A DNA stretch of 64,000 nt from contig NZ_NRRY01000027.1 in assembly GCF_016583905.1 (NCBI RefSeq), forward strand, positions 1-64,000, written 5' to 3'. The DNA is from Lamprobacter modestohalophilus. Lineage in GTDB: Bacteria > Pseudomonadota > Gammaproteobacteria > Chromatiales > Chromatiaceae. Under the pieces are notes generated by a model, which worked only from the letters and a program-made list of their open reading frames with translations, did not search any database and was not told the DNA's origin. The position numbers were made by a program, and so were the translations under genes. Numbering within the stretch: the stretch's first letter is position 1; each line of letters opens with the position of its first letter. Positions 18,569 through 27,830 of the stretch are shown here, one piece after another.

Positions 18569-18647
18569 GGCGAATCTTGATCTCGCTAACGAGGGATACT
18601 CTGGAATCAGGGACGAACAAGCGTGTTTTCAGGGCGTGTTTTCCGGC

Positions 18648-20165
18648 TCAGCCAGAAGCCGTTTGTGATTGGCGCTGACTGGCCTCACCCTGGGCCTGCT
18701 CGTAGGTCTCGGTGGCAACGTCCTGCGGCAAGATCCAGGTATCCTTGCTGCCGCCGCCCTGAGATGAATTGACCACCAATGAGCCCTTGCGCAAGGCGAC
18801 GCGGGTCAGCCCGCCCATGGTCACCTGTTGGCGATCGGAGGACAGGATAAAGGGTCGCAAGTCGACATGGCGCGGTTCGAGGCGATCCTTGATCACGGTT
18901 GGCACCGTGGAGAGCTTGAGCGTCGGTTGGGCGATGTAATTGCGCGGGTCTTTCTTGATCGCAGCCGCCATTCGGTCGCGTTCGGTCTGGGTCGAGGCCG
19001 GCCCGACCAACATGCCGTAACCGCCCGATTCGTTGGCCGGCTTCACCACCAGCTCCGCCATGTGCTCGAGCACGTACTGCAGCGCATCAGGCTCCATGCA
19101 CCGATAGGTCGGCACATTCGGCACGATCGGCTCTTGGTCTAGATAATATTTGATGATCTCGGGGACGAAGGCGTAGACGACCTTATCGTCGGCAACGCCA
19201 GCGCCGGGCGCATTGGCCATGGCCACATTGCCCGCCTTCCAGGCCCGCATCAGCCCGGCAACGCCGAGCGCTGAATCGTCGCGAAAGGCCTCGGGGTCGA
19301 GAAACAGATCATCGACGCGCCGATAGATCACATCCACCCGCGCTGGCCCATCGACGGTGCGCATGTAGCAGCAATCGTCATCATCGACGAACAGATCACG
19401 CCCCTCGACCAGTTCCGCGCCCATCTGCTGCGCCAGATAGGCATGCTCGAAGTAGGCTGAGTTGTAGATGCCGGGCGTCAGCACCACGACCTCCGGATAC
19501 TCAGCCGGACGCGGCGAGAGCGAGGCGAGGGTGTCGAACAATTGCGATGGATAATCATCCACCGGCAATGGGGCATAGTGCTCGAACAGCTCGGGGAAGA
19601 CGCGCTTGGTCACCAGCCGATTCTCGAGCATGTAAGAGACGCCCGAAGGGACCCGCAGATTGTCCTCCAGCACATAGAGCGTGCCATCGGCATCGCGCAC
19701 CAGGTCAGAGCCACAGATATGCGCCCAGATGCCGAAAGGCGGGTCGATACCGACGCATTGCGGCCGGAAGTTGACTGACTTCGCCAACACCTCCTTCGGA
19801 AACACCTTGTCCTTGACGATGCGCTGATCGTGATAGAGGTCGTCGATGAACAGGTTCAGCGCCTGAACGCGCTGCTTCAGTCCAAGCTCGACTTGGCGCC
19901 ACTCCCGCTCCGGGATCACCCGCGGGATCACGTCGAAGGGCCAGGCGCGATCGATCGCCCCGCCCTCCTCTGAATATACCGTGAAGGTGATGCCCATCTC
20001 CTTGATCGAGACCTCGGCGGCCAATTGGCGCGCCATCAGCTCATCACCGCCGAGTGCCTGGATATCAGCGGCTAACGCCTCAACCTCGGGGCGCGGCTCG
20101 CCGCGTTCTGCGAGAAGTTCATCGTAGAAGCCGTCGCAATCGTAATCAGACCAATCGATCTCCAT
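18648..20165 (-). CDS. Circularly permuted ATP-grasp protein (DUF404/DUF407 type)
   Basis: This 505-residue protein belongs to COG2308. Characteristic segments are PFDVIPRVIPEREW near residue 75, GIDPPFGIWAHICGSDLVRD near 138, LTPGIYNSAYFEHAYLA near 230, and the ATP-grasp residues VVKPANESGGYGMLVGP followed by RQQVTMGGLTRVALRKGSLV and NSSQGGGSKDTW. ATP-grasp enzymes ligate a carboxylate to an amine; the substrate here is unknown. It is first in a two-gene operon with the alpha-E protein. Confidence 0.92.
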   Translation of the reverse strand: MEIDWSDYDCDGFYDELLAERGEPRPEVEALAADIQALGGDELMARQLAAEVSIKEMGITFTVYSEEGGAIDRAWPFDVIPRVIPEREWRQVELGLKQRVQALNLFIDDLYHDQRIVKDKVFPKEVLAKSVNFRPQCVGIDPPFGIWAHICGSDLVRDADGTLYVLEDNLRVPSGVSYMLENRLVTKRVFPELFEHYAPLPVDDYPSQLFDTLASLSPRPAEYPEVVVLTPGIYNSAYFEHAYLAQQMGAELVEGRDLFVDDDDCCYMRTVDGPARVDVIYRRVDDLFLDPEAFRDDSALGVAGLMRAWKAGNVAMANAPGAGVADDKVVYAFVPEIIKYYLDQEPIVPNVPTYRCMEPDALQYVLEHMAELVVKPANESGGYGMLVGPASTQTERDRMAAAIKKDPRNYIAQPTLKLSTVPTVIKDRLEPRHVDLRPFILSSDRQQVTMGGLTRVALRKGSLVVNSSQGGGSKDTWILPQDVATETYEQAQGEASQRQSQTASG

Positions 20166-20468
20166 GGCGCCGTCGTCAACCTCGATACTGTTGTGGCGGG
20201 TACAAAACCGCGGCCGGGTGCCTGATTGTTACCGCTTCAGGCGACAGCGTCCAATCTTGTATAGGCCTAGCGCCATGTTCGCAAGCCTAAGGCTCATGGC
20301 GTGGTGCCACTCCGGACAAATGAATCACGTAAGATTCAAGTCAAGCCTAGCAAGCCTTATCTTAGGAAACACCGCAAACGCGTCGAGATCAGCTCTCCAA
20401 TCTCCGCCGCGAGCCTATGATGGCTCGCGGCGACTCCGAGCCGAGCTCGATGACAGCCTGAGCCAGGC
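20166..20468. other. Intergenic region
   Basis: About 300 bp upstream of the ATP-grasp operon and downstream of the cytochrome b561 gene. It contains one copy of the dispersed repeat (20292-20341). The first about 100 bases should include the ATP-grasp promoter. Nothing else is seen. Confidence 0.4.
20292..20341. repeat. Dispersed intergenic repeat, copy A
   Basis: Closely similar to 38905-38953. Both read GCTCATGGC...GCCAC.CCGGA.AAATGAATCACGT.AGATTCA.GT. The right half forms a hairpin TGAATC/GATTCA. Both copies lie between genes. Confidence 0.6.
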
Positions 20469-21017
20469 TCAGGGCAGACTGATGCGCTTCATGATCCCGT
20501 CTTTCAACTTCCAATGCTTGAGACCAGCACCGATATGCAGCAGTAAGACGGCAAGCAGCACCGCGCCGCCGATGCCGTGCATCAGGAACAGCTGTTCACC
20601 AAGCTCCTTATTGGCCGGATCGAGGCCCGGCTGCGACCAGCCGAAGAACTGAATCGGAAAACCGCTGATCGCTGTCGCAAGCCAGCCGCCGACCGGGATG
20701 CCGATCAACAGCAGATACATCAGCACATGGGTCGTTGTACTCACCACGCGCTCAACGCCAGTGAGCGGGGTCGGATACTCAGGCACCGGCGAGAATCGAA
20801 ACAGCAGCAAGCGCAGCACCACCAGAAAAAACAGCAGAATCCCAAAGCTCTTGTGGGCCATGTAGAAGGTGTTGGTCAGCTCGTCTCCGAACAGACCGTT
20901 GACGCCTTCGTAGCCAAGGAACCAGAAGGTGAAGCCCATCGCCAGCAGCCCGAAGATCAACAGGGCGATCAACCAGTGCAGCAACCGCTGCACGAACGAG
21001 TAGCGTGTTTTTGCCAT
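20469..21017 (-). CDS. Cytochrome b561-type membrane protein
   Basis: This 182-residue protein has four membrane helices with histidines placed for haem b ligation (His 14, His 55, His 97, His 147/161). The start MAKTRYSFVQRLLHWLIALL is typical of the bacterial cytochrome b561/CybB family, which transfers electrons from ubiquinol, for example to oxygen or superoxide. The ribosome site AAGGAGAG precedes the ATG. No partner such as a YceI-like or c-type protein is adjacent. It is divergent from the methyltransferase gene. Confidence 0.9.
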   Translation of the reverse strand: MAKTRYSFVQRLLHWLIALLIFGLLAMGFTFWFLGYEGVNGLFGDELTNTFYMAHKSFGILLFFLVVLRLLLFRFSPVPEYPTPLTGVERVVSTTTHVLMYLLLIGIPVGGWLATAISGFPIQFFGWSQPGLDPANKELGEQLFLMHGIGGAVLLAVLLLHIGAGLKHWKLKDGIMKRISLP

Positions 21018-21110
21018 CAGAAGTCTCTCCTTCGTTCATCAAAAGTGCCAGCTCATTTACCACGAAACGCGACCAGCAACGCAAGGGGGCAACGCAATCC
21101 TCGGCGGTCT

Positions 21111-21181
21111 CTTGGCCGCCGATTGGCTGCCGACTGGTTTCCGATTGGCTTGACGCTGGCTTCCAGCTGGTTTCCGATCGG
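21111..21181. repeat. Short tandem repeat in the cytochrome b561-methyltransferase gap
   Basis: CTGGTTTCCGATTGG (21134-21148) and CTGGTTTCCGATCGG (21167-21181) are 33 bp apart, with a third, weaker copy at 21111. The approximately 300-bp gap 21018-21316 holds nothing else recognisable apart from the divergent promoters it must contain. Confidence 0.4.
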
Positions 21182-21316
21182 TGACCACGCAACGAGCCCG
21201 TTCGGCACCCGCGGCGGGCAGTCCGGCGACTCACCACTGCCACTTCTCAGCCAGTGCCCCAATCATCGACGCCTGTCGACGTCCCTGACAACAAACCCTA
21301 GCGACAAAGGCCGCTC

Positions 21317-22240
21317 ATGCCGCACCTCGATCAAGCCCAACAAGCCAATTCTCCTGCTGCTCGCCCTCGAGCCCGGGAAACCTTCCGCTACATCAACTGG
21401 CTATTCAACCCCTACCAGCGGCTCGATGTGCCTGCCATCTACGACCTGCTGTCGACACGCGCGGCGACCGAGCGTGCGCTCTACCTCAATCTGGGCTTCT
21501 GGCGAGATGCGACGAATCTTGACGCCGCCAGCGAGGCACTCGCGGATCTGCTCGCTGACGCGGTGCAGCTCTCGCCCGGCGACCAACTCCTCGATGTCGG
21601 CTATGGTTTCGCCGACCAGGACATGCGCTGGGCCGAACGCTATCAGCCGGCACAGATCATTGGCCTCAATCTGACCCAGTCACAGGTCGAGATCGCGCGT
21701 CAACGCGTCGCCGAGCGCGGGTTAAGCGAGAAGATCGATCTCCGCCAAGGCTCAGCGACCGCGATGGACCTGCCCGATGAGTCAGTCGACAAGGTGATTG
21801 CGTTGGAATGCGCCTTCCACTTTCGCTCCCGCGAGCAGTTCCTGCGTGAGGCCTTCCGTGTGCTGAGACCCGGCGGGCGCATCGCCATCGCCGATATCCT
21901 GCCGCGGCCCGCGCAAGGCAGCGCCTGGCAACGCTTCAAGCGCAAGACGTCCTGGGCTTTGGTCGCAGGAAAGTTCTCGATCCCTTGGGACAACGCCTAT
22001 CCGATCCCGACCTATCACGCCAAGTTGAAGCTCCGGGGTTACCAGCAGATTGACGTCGAGTCGATCAGAGATCGGGTCTATGCGCCGCTTCACCACTGGC
22101 TGCGTGGGCACCGCGACACCCTGCAACGGCTGCATCCGGTCGCGCGCTTTGCCGCCAAGCTCGCGCTGCGCCGCGACCCGGAAACGCTGTACGCCGGCTT
22201 GGACTACGTCCTCGCGACCGCCGTCAAGCCGACGCGCTGA
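21317..22240 (+). CDS. SAM-dependent methyltransferase, substrate unknown
   Basis: This 307-residue class I methyltransferase has SAM motif I LLDVGYGFAD (about 92-101), motif II IIGLNLTQSQVEIAR and post-motif LRPGGRIAIADILPRP. The N-terminal segment TFRYINWLFNPYQRL and the overall order resemble methyltransferases acting on small natural products or lipids (RebM/gamma-tocopherol-methyltransferase-like). It is not clearly an osmolyte methyltransferase, although the betaine genes are 5 kb away. It appears monocistronic, followed by a tandem-repeat tract. Confidence 0.85.
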   Translation: MPHLDQAQQANSPAARPRARETFRYINWLFNPYQRLDVPAIYDLLSTRAATERALYLNLGFWRDATNLDAASEALADLLADAVQLSPGDQLLDVGYGFADQDMRWAERYQPAQIIGLNLTQSQVEIARQRVAERGLSEKIDLRQGSATAMDLPDESVDKVIALECAFHFRSREQFLREAFRVLRPGGRIAIADILPRPAQGSAWQRFKRKTSWALVAGKFSIPWDNAYPIPTYHAKLKLRGYQQIDVESIRDRVYAPLHHWLRGHRDTLQRLHPVARFAAKLALRRDPETLYAGLDYVLATAVKPTR

Positions 22241-22247
22241 CGCTCAT

Positions 22248-22345
22248 CGCATCATGCCCGTCGCATCATGCCCGTCGCGTCATGCCCAGCGCATCACTCC
22301 TATCGCATCATGCCCGTCGCTTCATGCTTCGGGCTCGCGACGGGC
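22248..22345. repeat. 14-bp tandem repeat with closing hairpin
   Basis: Six units of CGCATCATGCCCGT or variants run from 22248 to 22331, starting eight bases after the methyltransferase stop. Units 1, 2 and 5 are identical. GCCCGTCGC (22312-22320) in the last units pairs perfectly with GCGACGGGC (22337-22345), giving a stem-loop that may act as a transcript end. Confidence 0.65.
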
Positions 22346-22859
22346 GATGACCGTCGCCGGCTGACCCGATGGCGTATCAACCACTTAGCATTTCTTCAAC
22401 AGGTCTGTGGATAAGTCTGTGGGAAAGATAAGCACAAGCACGCCAAACGCGCGTCTGCTCTGCCCTGACGACAGATTGACGCATTTTTGACCACCGGCGT
22501 AACCCATTGTTTTTACGATGCTGAATTCGAGACCCTGAGCACACTGAGGCATGCTGAACGGGCGGCAAGCAGCCCGGTTGATCAATGTGGACAACTGACA
22601 GGGGTAGAACTGCAAGCGGCCGACTTGTCAACTGCCTTCGGCCTCACGCAACCAAGGCGATCAGCCTTCGCAATCGGTTCAAAGGGTCGCCAGCAAGACC
22701 GACGCAGGCTTGCGCGACCCGACTAAACCGCTCAGGATAGCGCCGCTGCGCGACAGAGCCTGAGACACCTCCGGGGCTCATTGGTCGCCATCCTGTCGCC
22801 CTACGCCTCGCCCCTAATCTACAGCTCGCCCTATCTATCAGGAAGTCACACACACCGGC
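22346..22859. other. Intergenic region upstream of the MoxR-Bat operon
   Basis: About 510 bp. It contains a perfect DnaA-box-like TGTGGATAA (22406-22414) and a near match TGTGGACAA (22586-22594), but no other origin features. Small frames show no family resemblance. The operon promoter should lie in the right half; no strong -35/-10 pair is evident. Confidence 0.4.
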
Positions 22860-23816
22860 ATGACACCAGACGCGCTTCAACCCGTTCGCGACCACATCGC
22901 CTCGCGCATCATCGGCCAGCAGCGCTTCGTCGACAGCATGCTGGTCTGCCTGCTCAGCGACGGCCATCTGCTGGTCGAAGGCATGCCCGGCCTGGCCAAG
23001 ACCACCGCGGTGAAGGCGCTCGCCGATTCCATCGAAGGCGACTTCCATCGCATCCAGTTCACGCCGGACCTGCTGCCCTCGGACCTGATCGGCACCGACA
23101 TCTACCGCCACGAGAAGGGCGAGTTCGAGTTCCGCGAAGGGCCGCTGTTCCACAATGTCTTGCTCGCCGATGAGGTCAACCGCGCGCCGGCCAAGGTGCA
23201 ATCCGCGCTGCTCGAAGCGATGGCCGAGCAACAAATCACCGTCGGCCAGCGCACCTACCCGCTGCCGGATCTGTTCATGGTTCTGGCGACGCAAAACCCG
23301 GTCGAGCAAGAAGGCACCTATCACCTGCCCGAGGCCCAGCTCGACCGCTTCCTCATGCAAGCAGTGGTCACCTATCCAACTCGGGATGAGGAGTTGCTGA
23401 TCCTCGAGCTCGACGCGAGTGAACAGCAGCGCAACGAGGTGGTTCCGCCGAAGCGGCTCAGCCAGCAGGAACTGTTCGCCATTCGGCGTGCGGTCTCGGC
23501 GATCTATATCGACCCGAAACTGCTCAGCTATATCGTCGATCTGGTGCAGGCTACGCGTCAGCCGAAGCTGTACGATGACGCCCTCGCGCGCTGGTGCCGC
23601 TTTGGCGGCTCACCGCGCGCCAGCATCGCCTTGGCCCGCTGCGCCCGCGCCCGCGCCTGGCTCGATGGCGACGAGTTCGTCGCCCCGCACCATATCCAGC
23701 TGATCGCCCCTGAGGTGTTGCGCCATCGCCTGTTGCTCACCTTCGAGGCCGAGGCTGAGGGCATCACCACCGATGAGTTCATCAACCGACTGCTGAACCT
23801 GGTCGCCATCCCTTGA
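22860..23816 (+). CDS. MoxR-family AAA+ ATPase
   Basis: This 318-residue chaperone-type ATPase carries Walker A GMPGLAKTT (about 41-49), Walker B LLADEVNRAP (about 100-110) and the sensor-region signature ATQNPVEQEGTYHLPEAQLD. MoxR ATPases work with VWA-domain proteins to mature or activate membrane or periplasmic complexes. It leads a seven-gene Bat-type operon, all on the plus strand with short or overlapping junctions. AGGAAG lies about 14 bases before the ATG, a loose ribosome site. Confidence 0.95.
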   Translation: MTPDALQPVRDHIASRIIGQQRFVDSMLVCLLSDGHLLVEGMPGLAKTTAVKALADSIEGDFHRIQFTPDLLPSDLIGTDIYRHEKGEFEFREGPLFHNVLLADEVNRAPAKVQSALLEAMAEQQITVGQRTYPLPDLFMVLATQNPVEQEGTYHLPEAQLDRFLMQAVVTYPTRDEELLILELDASEQQRNEVVPPKRLSQQELFAIRRAVSAIYIDPKLLSYIVDLVQATRQPKLYDDALARWCRFGGSPRASIALARCARARAWLDGDEFVAPHHIQLIAPEVLRHRLLLTFEAEAEGITTDEFINRLLNLVAIP

Positions 23817-23940
23817 TGAGGCCTGTCACGGCAGGAATCATGATCGGCGTCCTAGCCGACGTCATGACCGATGTCATGACCCACGTCATGGCGGCAAGAG
23901 CCACCGTCATCGGTGCGATTAAGCCGGACTTGCTCGACAG

Positions 23941-24858
23941 ATGAGTCTCTATCCTCGCCTCGACGACCTGCTCGAGCTCAGACACCAGGCCCACACCCTA
24001 GGTGTCTCCTCGCATCATCTGGTCAACTCGACCTTTGCCGGGCTCTATGCGTCGGTGTTCCGCGGTGCGGGCGTCAACTTCGAGGAGGTGCGCGAATACC
24101 GCGAGGGTGACGACATCCGCTACATGGATTGGAAGGTCACTGCGCGCATCAATGAACCGCATCTCAAGGTCTTCCGCGAAGAGCGCGAGCGCAGCGTGGT
24201 GCTCTGCGTCGATCGCGGCCCGCACATGGCCTTCGGCACCCGCGGCACCTTCAAGGGCGTACAGGCGGCGCGGGCGGCGGCGCTGATCGGCTGGGCCGCG
24301 AGCCGGCTGCAAGACCGGGTTGGCGGCATGGCATTTGGCGATCCTCAGCAAGGCCTGCATCACTTCCGCCCTGCACGCGGCCGGCGCGCGCTCTGGCAGC
24401 TGCTGCGCACCCTGACCCTGCCCGGCTCGGCCGAAAGTGCCTCGATCGACTGCCTAGCCGGGGCGCTGAAGCGCGCCTCCCGTGGTCTGCCGACAGGATC
24501 GTTGATCTTCGTCATCGCCGACCTCAACCGCGAGGCACGCAATCTCGAATCGGTGCTCGGCAACCTCCGGCAGCGCAGCTCGGTGGTCTTGATCCCGGTT
24601 GATGATCCGGCGGACCAAGAGATCCCGGCGATGGGCAAGGTCAGCTTCCGCGGCACCGATGGTCGCCTGATCGAGATCGATACCGATGACAGCCAAGCGC
24701 AAACCGCCTACCGTGAGGCCTGGAGACAGCGCCGCAAAACCTTATCGGCTCTTGCCAACCGCTTGAATATCATCCTGATGCCGATTCACACCGAGCAAGA
24801 CATCCATGCCAGCCTGATCAGCGGCCTCGAGCAACGCGCGCGCTCGCGCGCCATCTAA
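23941..24858 (+). CDS. DUF58 protein of the Bat operon
   Basis: This 305-residue protein shows the DUF58 motif EYREGDDIRYMDWKVTAR near residue 58, followed by a degenerate VWA-like domain (VVLCVDRGPHMAF). Proteins of this family are regular partners of MoxR ATPases and are thought to act as adaptors on the cytoplasmic face. The 124-bp gap before it carries a short run of CATGACC-type repeats (about 23863-23890). The ATG at 23941 is the natural start (MSLYPRLDDLLELRHQA). Confidence 0.93.
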   Translation: MSLYPRLDDLLELRHQAHTLGVSSHHLVNSTFAGLYASVFRGAGVNFEEVREYREGDDIRYMDWKVTARINEPHLKVFREERERSVVLCVDRGPHMAFGTRGTFKGVQAARAAALIGWAASRLQDRVGGMAFGDPQQGLHHFRPARGRRALWQLLRTLTLPGSAESASIDCLAGALKRASRGLPTGSLIFVIADLNREARNLESVLGNLRQRSSVVLIPVDDPADQEIPAMGKVSFRGTDGRLIEIDTDDSQAQTAYREAWRQRRKTLSALANRLNIILMPIHTEQDIHASLISGLEQRARSRAI

Positions 24859-24914
24859 TTCCTGCACCCTCTGACGCAACCCCTTGACGCACCCTCTGAC
24901 CAAGAGCTCAACGT

Positions 24915-25685
24915 TTGAATCCTGATCTGCGAACGCTGCGCGACATCCACGACGCCCTCGGCAACCCCTGGTGGCCGCTAGCGCCAGGCTGGTGGCTGCT
25001 GCTTGGGCTGACCATCGCCGCTGTGGCACTCGGCTGGCACTATCGTCGCGCACGGCCGATCCTGCCGGCGATTCCACTGCTTCGGATCGGAGACTGGCGT
25101 TGGGATGCGCGTCGCGAATTGCAGCGTCTGCGCCGCGATTCTGGCCGCGCCTCACTCAAGGTCCGTCTGGCCGAACTCTCCGAACTGCTCAAGCGCATCG
25201 CCATGGCGCGGCACGGACGGAGCGCCTGCGCCGGCCTGCATGGCCAGGCTTGGCTCGACTGGCTCAGCGCGCATGATCCGGACGGCTTCAACTGGCGCCA
25301 GCATGGCCAGCTGATCGTCAGCGCACCCTATGCGCCGGATATCGCGGAACCGGCGACCAAGAACACCCCAGGGTCGAGCCGCGATCGCGGTCGCGACCTG
25401 CTCCCAGAACAACCGATTGCAGACCGACAGCACGCAGAGCGACAACTCGAGCAGCTGATCGCAGCCACCGAGCGCTGGATCACCGCCCCCCTCAAGGCGC
25501 CCAAGCGCGGAGCCGAGCCCCGTCAAGACCGGTCAGCAGAGCGCGCAGCCAGCAAAAGCGGTACCGCGTTTAGCCTGCTCAGCAGGGCGTCTCGCTGGCT
25601 CACCACGCACGGTCACAAGGTCGCCAAACACAAGGTCGCCAAGGCCTTTCGTCAGCACAAACCGCCCGCAGGGACTGCCAGATGA
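24915..25685 (+). CDS. DUF4381 membrane protein of the Bat operon
   Basis: This 256-residue protein begins at a TTG (24915). It has one membrane helix near residues 24-44 within GWWLLLGLTIAAVALGWHY, preceded by the family signature LRTLRDIHDALGNPWWPLAPG. The cytoplasmic part includes the conserved helix ELSELLKRIAMARHG and a tryptophan motif GQAWLDWL. The C-terminal about 110 residues are basic, disordered and not conserved in the family. Its stop overlaps the BatA start (ATGA). Confidence 0.85.
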   Translation: MNPDLRTLRDIHDALGNPWWPLAPGWWLLLGLTIAAVALGWHYRRARPILPAIPLLRIGDWRWDARRELQRLRRDSGRASLKVRLAELSELLKRIAMARHGRSACAGLHGQAWLDWLSAHDPDGFNWRQHGQLIVSAPYAPDIAEPATKNTPGSSRDRGRDLLPEQPIADRQHAERQLEQLIAATERWITAPLKAPKRGAEPRQDRSAERAASKSGTAFSLLSRASRWLTTHGHKVAKHKVAKAFRQHKPPAGTAR

Positions 25686-26749
25686 ACGCCTTTGCATTCG
25701 CCTGGCCCTGGTTTGGTCTGCTGCTGCCGCTGCCTTTCCTACTCCCGTTTCTACTCAACCGTTTCTGGCCACGCCAATCGGGCAGCGATGCTGACACCGA
25801 GCCGCGCAGCCAAGGCCAGCGCATCACGCTGCTGCATCCGCAGCTCGAAGCGCTCGAAAGTGTCTATCGGGCACGGCGCCCGGGCCACGACCTCATGAGC
25901 GGCATCAGCCGTCTGCTGCTCTATCTGCTCTGGGCAGCCCTGGTGCTGGCCCTGATGCGCCCGCAATGGCTCGTGCCGCATACCGAGGTGAGCACCCCGG
26001 GCTACGACCTGATGCTAGCGGTTGATGCCTCGCATTCGATGGACGCACTCGACTTCAGCGATCGCGGCCAGCAGCTGAACCGCATGCAGGTGGTCAAAGG
26101 CGTGATGGGGCGCTTCATCGACGAGCGCGCTGGCGATCGCATCGGACTGATCATCTTCGGCACCGAGGCCTTCGTGCTCTCCCCGCTCACCATCGACCGC
26201 TACGCTGTCCACCAGTTGCTCGACGGCGTCGTGCCGAGCATCGCCGGCGGCAGCACCGCACTCGGCGATGCCATCGCCCTCGGCGTCAAGAAGCTGCGCC
26301 AGCGCCCCGAAGGCTCGCGCGTGATGATCCTGATCGCCGATGGCGACAATACCGCCGGTAGCTTCCAACCGCTCGAAGCCGCCAGCCTGGCCCGCCTCGA
26401 CGGGATTCGCATCTACGTCATCGGCGTCGGCAGCAAGCAGGCGCGCATCCCGATTCTGCACAAAGGCAAGATCGAGTACTGGGATGACCTGACCATGGAC
26501 GAAGAGACCCTTCAGCAAATCGCCGATGTGACCGGCGGCGCCTATTTCCGCGCCACCAACACGCGCGCCCTCGAGGAGATCTCGGAGCGCATCGGTGAGC
26601 TCGAAAAGACCGAGTCCGAGACCCGCACCGTGTTCCTACCGGAGCCGCTGTACCGCTGGCCGCTCGCGCTCGCGCTGCTCGCCCTGCTCCTGCTCGGCCT
26701 CTTCCCCGAGGGCCGGCGTCGCGCCGTGCGGAGGTCGAGCAATGCCTGA
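25682..26749 (+). CDS. batA: VWA-domain membrane protein, BatA type
   Basis: This 355-residue protein has two N-terminal helices (about 8-28 and 78-95), a von Willebrand A domain with a complete MIDAS (DASHS near 114, a Thr in the SPLT loop, and an Asp in IADGDNT) and a C-terminal helix (about 323-343). Bat proteins, first described in Bacteroides and Leptospira, are linked to stress tolerance and envelope integrity; the metal-binding VWA domain probably faces the periplasm. Both ends overlap neighbouring genes, showing tight coupling. Confidence 0.93.
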   Translation: MNAFAFAWPWFGLLLPLPFLLPFLLNRFWPRQSGSDADTEPRSQGQRITLLHPQLEALESVYRARRPGHDLMSGISRLLLYLLWAALVLALMRPQWLVPHTEVSTPGYDLMLAVDASHSMDALDFSDRGQQLNRMQVVKGVMGRFIDERAGDRIGLIIFGTEAFVLSPLTIDRYAVHQLLDGVVPSIAGGSTALGDAIALGVKKLRQRPEGSRVMILIADGDNTAGSFQPLEAASLARLDGIRIYVIGVGSKQARIPILHKGKIEYWDDLTMDEETLQQIADVTGGAYFRATNTRALEEISERIGELEKTESETRTVFLPEPLYRWPLALALLALLLLGLFPEGRRRAVRRSSNA

Positions 26750-27830
26750 GACCGGCTTCCACTTCAGCCAGCCACAGTGGTTCTTGGGTCTGCTCGCCTT
26801 GCCACTGGTCGCACTCTGGCTCTGGCGCAGCGCCGCTAAAGCAGCGCGCGGCCCGATCCATCGCTACGCGGACCCGCATCTATTGCCGCATCTGTCTGGG
26901 GTCCGCGAGCTCCGGCGCACCGAGCGCTGGGGCCGCTTCCTCAGCTGGTCCCTGCTCTGGCTGTTGTTGCTCACGGCGATGGCCGGGCCGCGCTGGGACT
27001 CGGCCTCGGTTCAGCTCTTTCACCCGGGCGATAATCTGCTGATCCTGTTGGACATCTCGCGCTCAATGGATGCCACCGACACGGCGCCGAGCCGGCTCGG
27101 CCGCGCACGCCAAGAGGTTCAAGACCTGATCTTGCAGAACCGGGAGCTGCGGCTCGGGCTGATCGCCTTCGCCTCGGTACCGCATGTGATCTCACCAGTC
27201 ACTGAGGACAGCCGCGCCCTGCTGTTGACGCTGCCCGCCCTCTCCACCGGGCTCACGCAACTGCCAGGCAGTCGGCTGCAGGGCGCGCTCGACCGCGCCG
27301 AGCAACTGCTGGACGCCCTGCCCGAGGACAGCGCCAAGGCCATGCTCTTGATCTCAGACGGCGACTTCGACGAGCCTGGACTCGAAGACCGCGTCAGAAC
27401 GCTCGCCGAGCGCGGCATGCCGCTGCATGTGCTCGGCGTCGGCACCGTTGAGGGCGCCGATGTTCCCGGCGACCGCGGTCCGCTGCTGGCCCCGAACGGC
27501 AAACCGGTGCGCACCAGGCTCGACGAGGATCAGCTGCAGGCGCTAGCCGCGGCCGGCAGCGGCCTCTATCGACTCGCCGACTATCGAGATGACGACACCC
27601 GCGCCATCCTTGAGATCGCCGCGCAGAGCCGACTCCCGGCCGAGATCAGCAATGATCGCACCCGGGTCTGGCACGAGCGCTTCTATATCCCGGTTGCCCT
27701 CCTGCTGTTGCTCCTGCTACCGCGGTTTCGGGATTGGCTCGGCTCCAGCGCCAAGCGACCGGCCCGCCAAGGCGTCAGCCAGGGCCAGGGCAACGCTGGC
27801 TCCAGCCGAGATGGCGGGAGGTCAGCCTGA
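26742..27830 (+). CDS. batB: VWA-domain membrane protein, BatB type
   Basis: This 362-residue paralogue of BatA starts at the ATG 26742, within the last codons of batA; a longer in-frame extension upstream is only overlap with batA. It has an N-terminal hydrophobic helix (FLGLLALPLVALWLW), a second near 60-80, the MIDAS motif DISRSMDATD near 104, a second Asp in LISDGDFDEPG, and a C-terminal helix (IPVALLLLLLLP). It presumably forms a heterocomplex with BatA. Its stop overlaps the next start by one base (TGATG). Confidence 0.92.
   Translation: MPETGFHFSQPQWFLGLLALPLVALWLWRSAAKAARGPIHRYADPHLLPHLSGVRELRRTERWGRFLSWSLLWLLLLTAMAGPRWDSASVQLFHPGDNLLILLDISRSMDATDTAPSRLGRARQEVQDLILQNRELRLGLIAFASVPHVISPVTEDSRALLLTLPALSTGLTQLPGSRLQGALDRAEQLLDALPEDSAKAMLLISDGDFDEPGLEDRVRTLAERGMPLHVLGVGTVEGADVPGDRGPLLAPNGKPVRTRLDEDQLQALAAAGSGLYRLADYRDDDTRAILEIAAQSRLPAEISNDRTRVWHERFYIPVALLLLLLLPRFRDWLGSSAKRPARQGVSQGQGNAGSSRDGGRSA

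Noticed and set aside
22248-22331. CRISPR array
   Set aside because: Units are head to tail without spacers and only 14 bp; no cas gene in the window.
22406-22594. DnaA-box-like TGTGGATAA and TGTGGACAA as a replication origin
   Set aside because: Only two sites, no A+T-rich unwinding region, and no dnaA, gidA, parAB or rpmH nearby.
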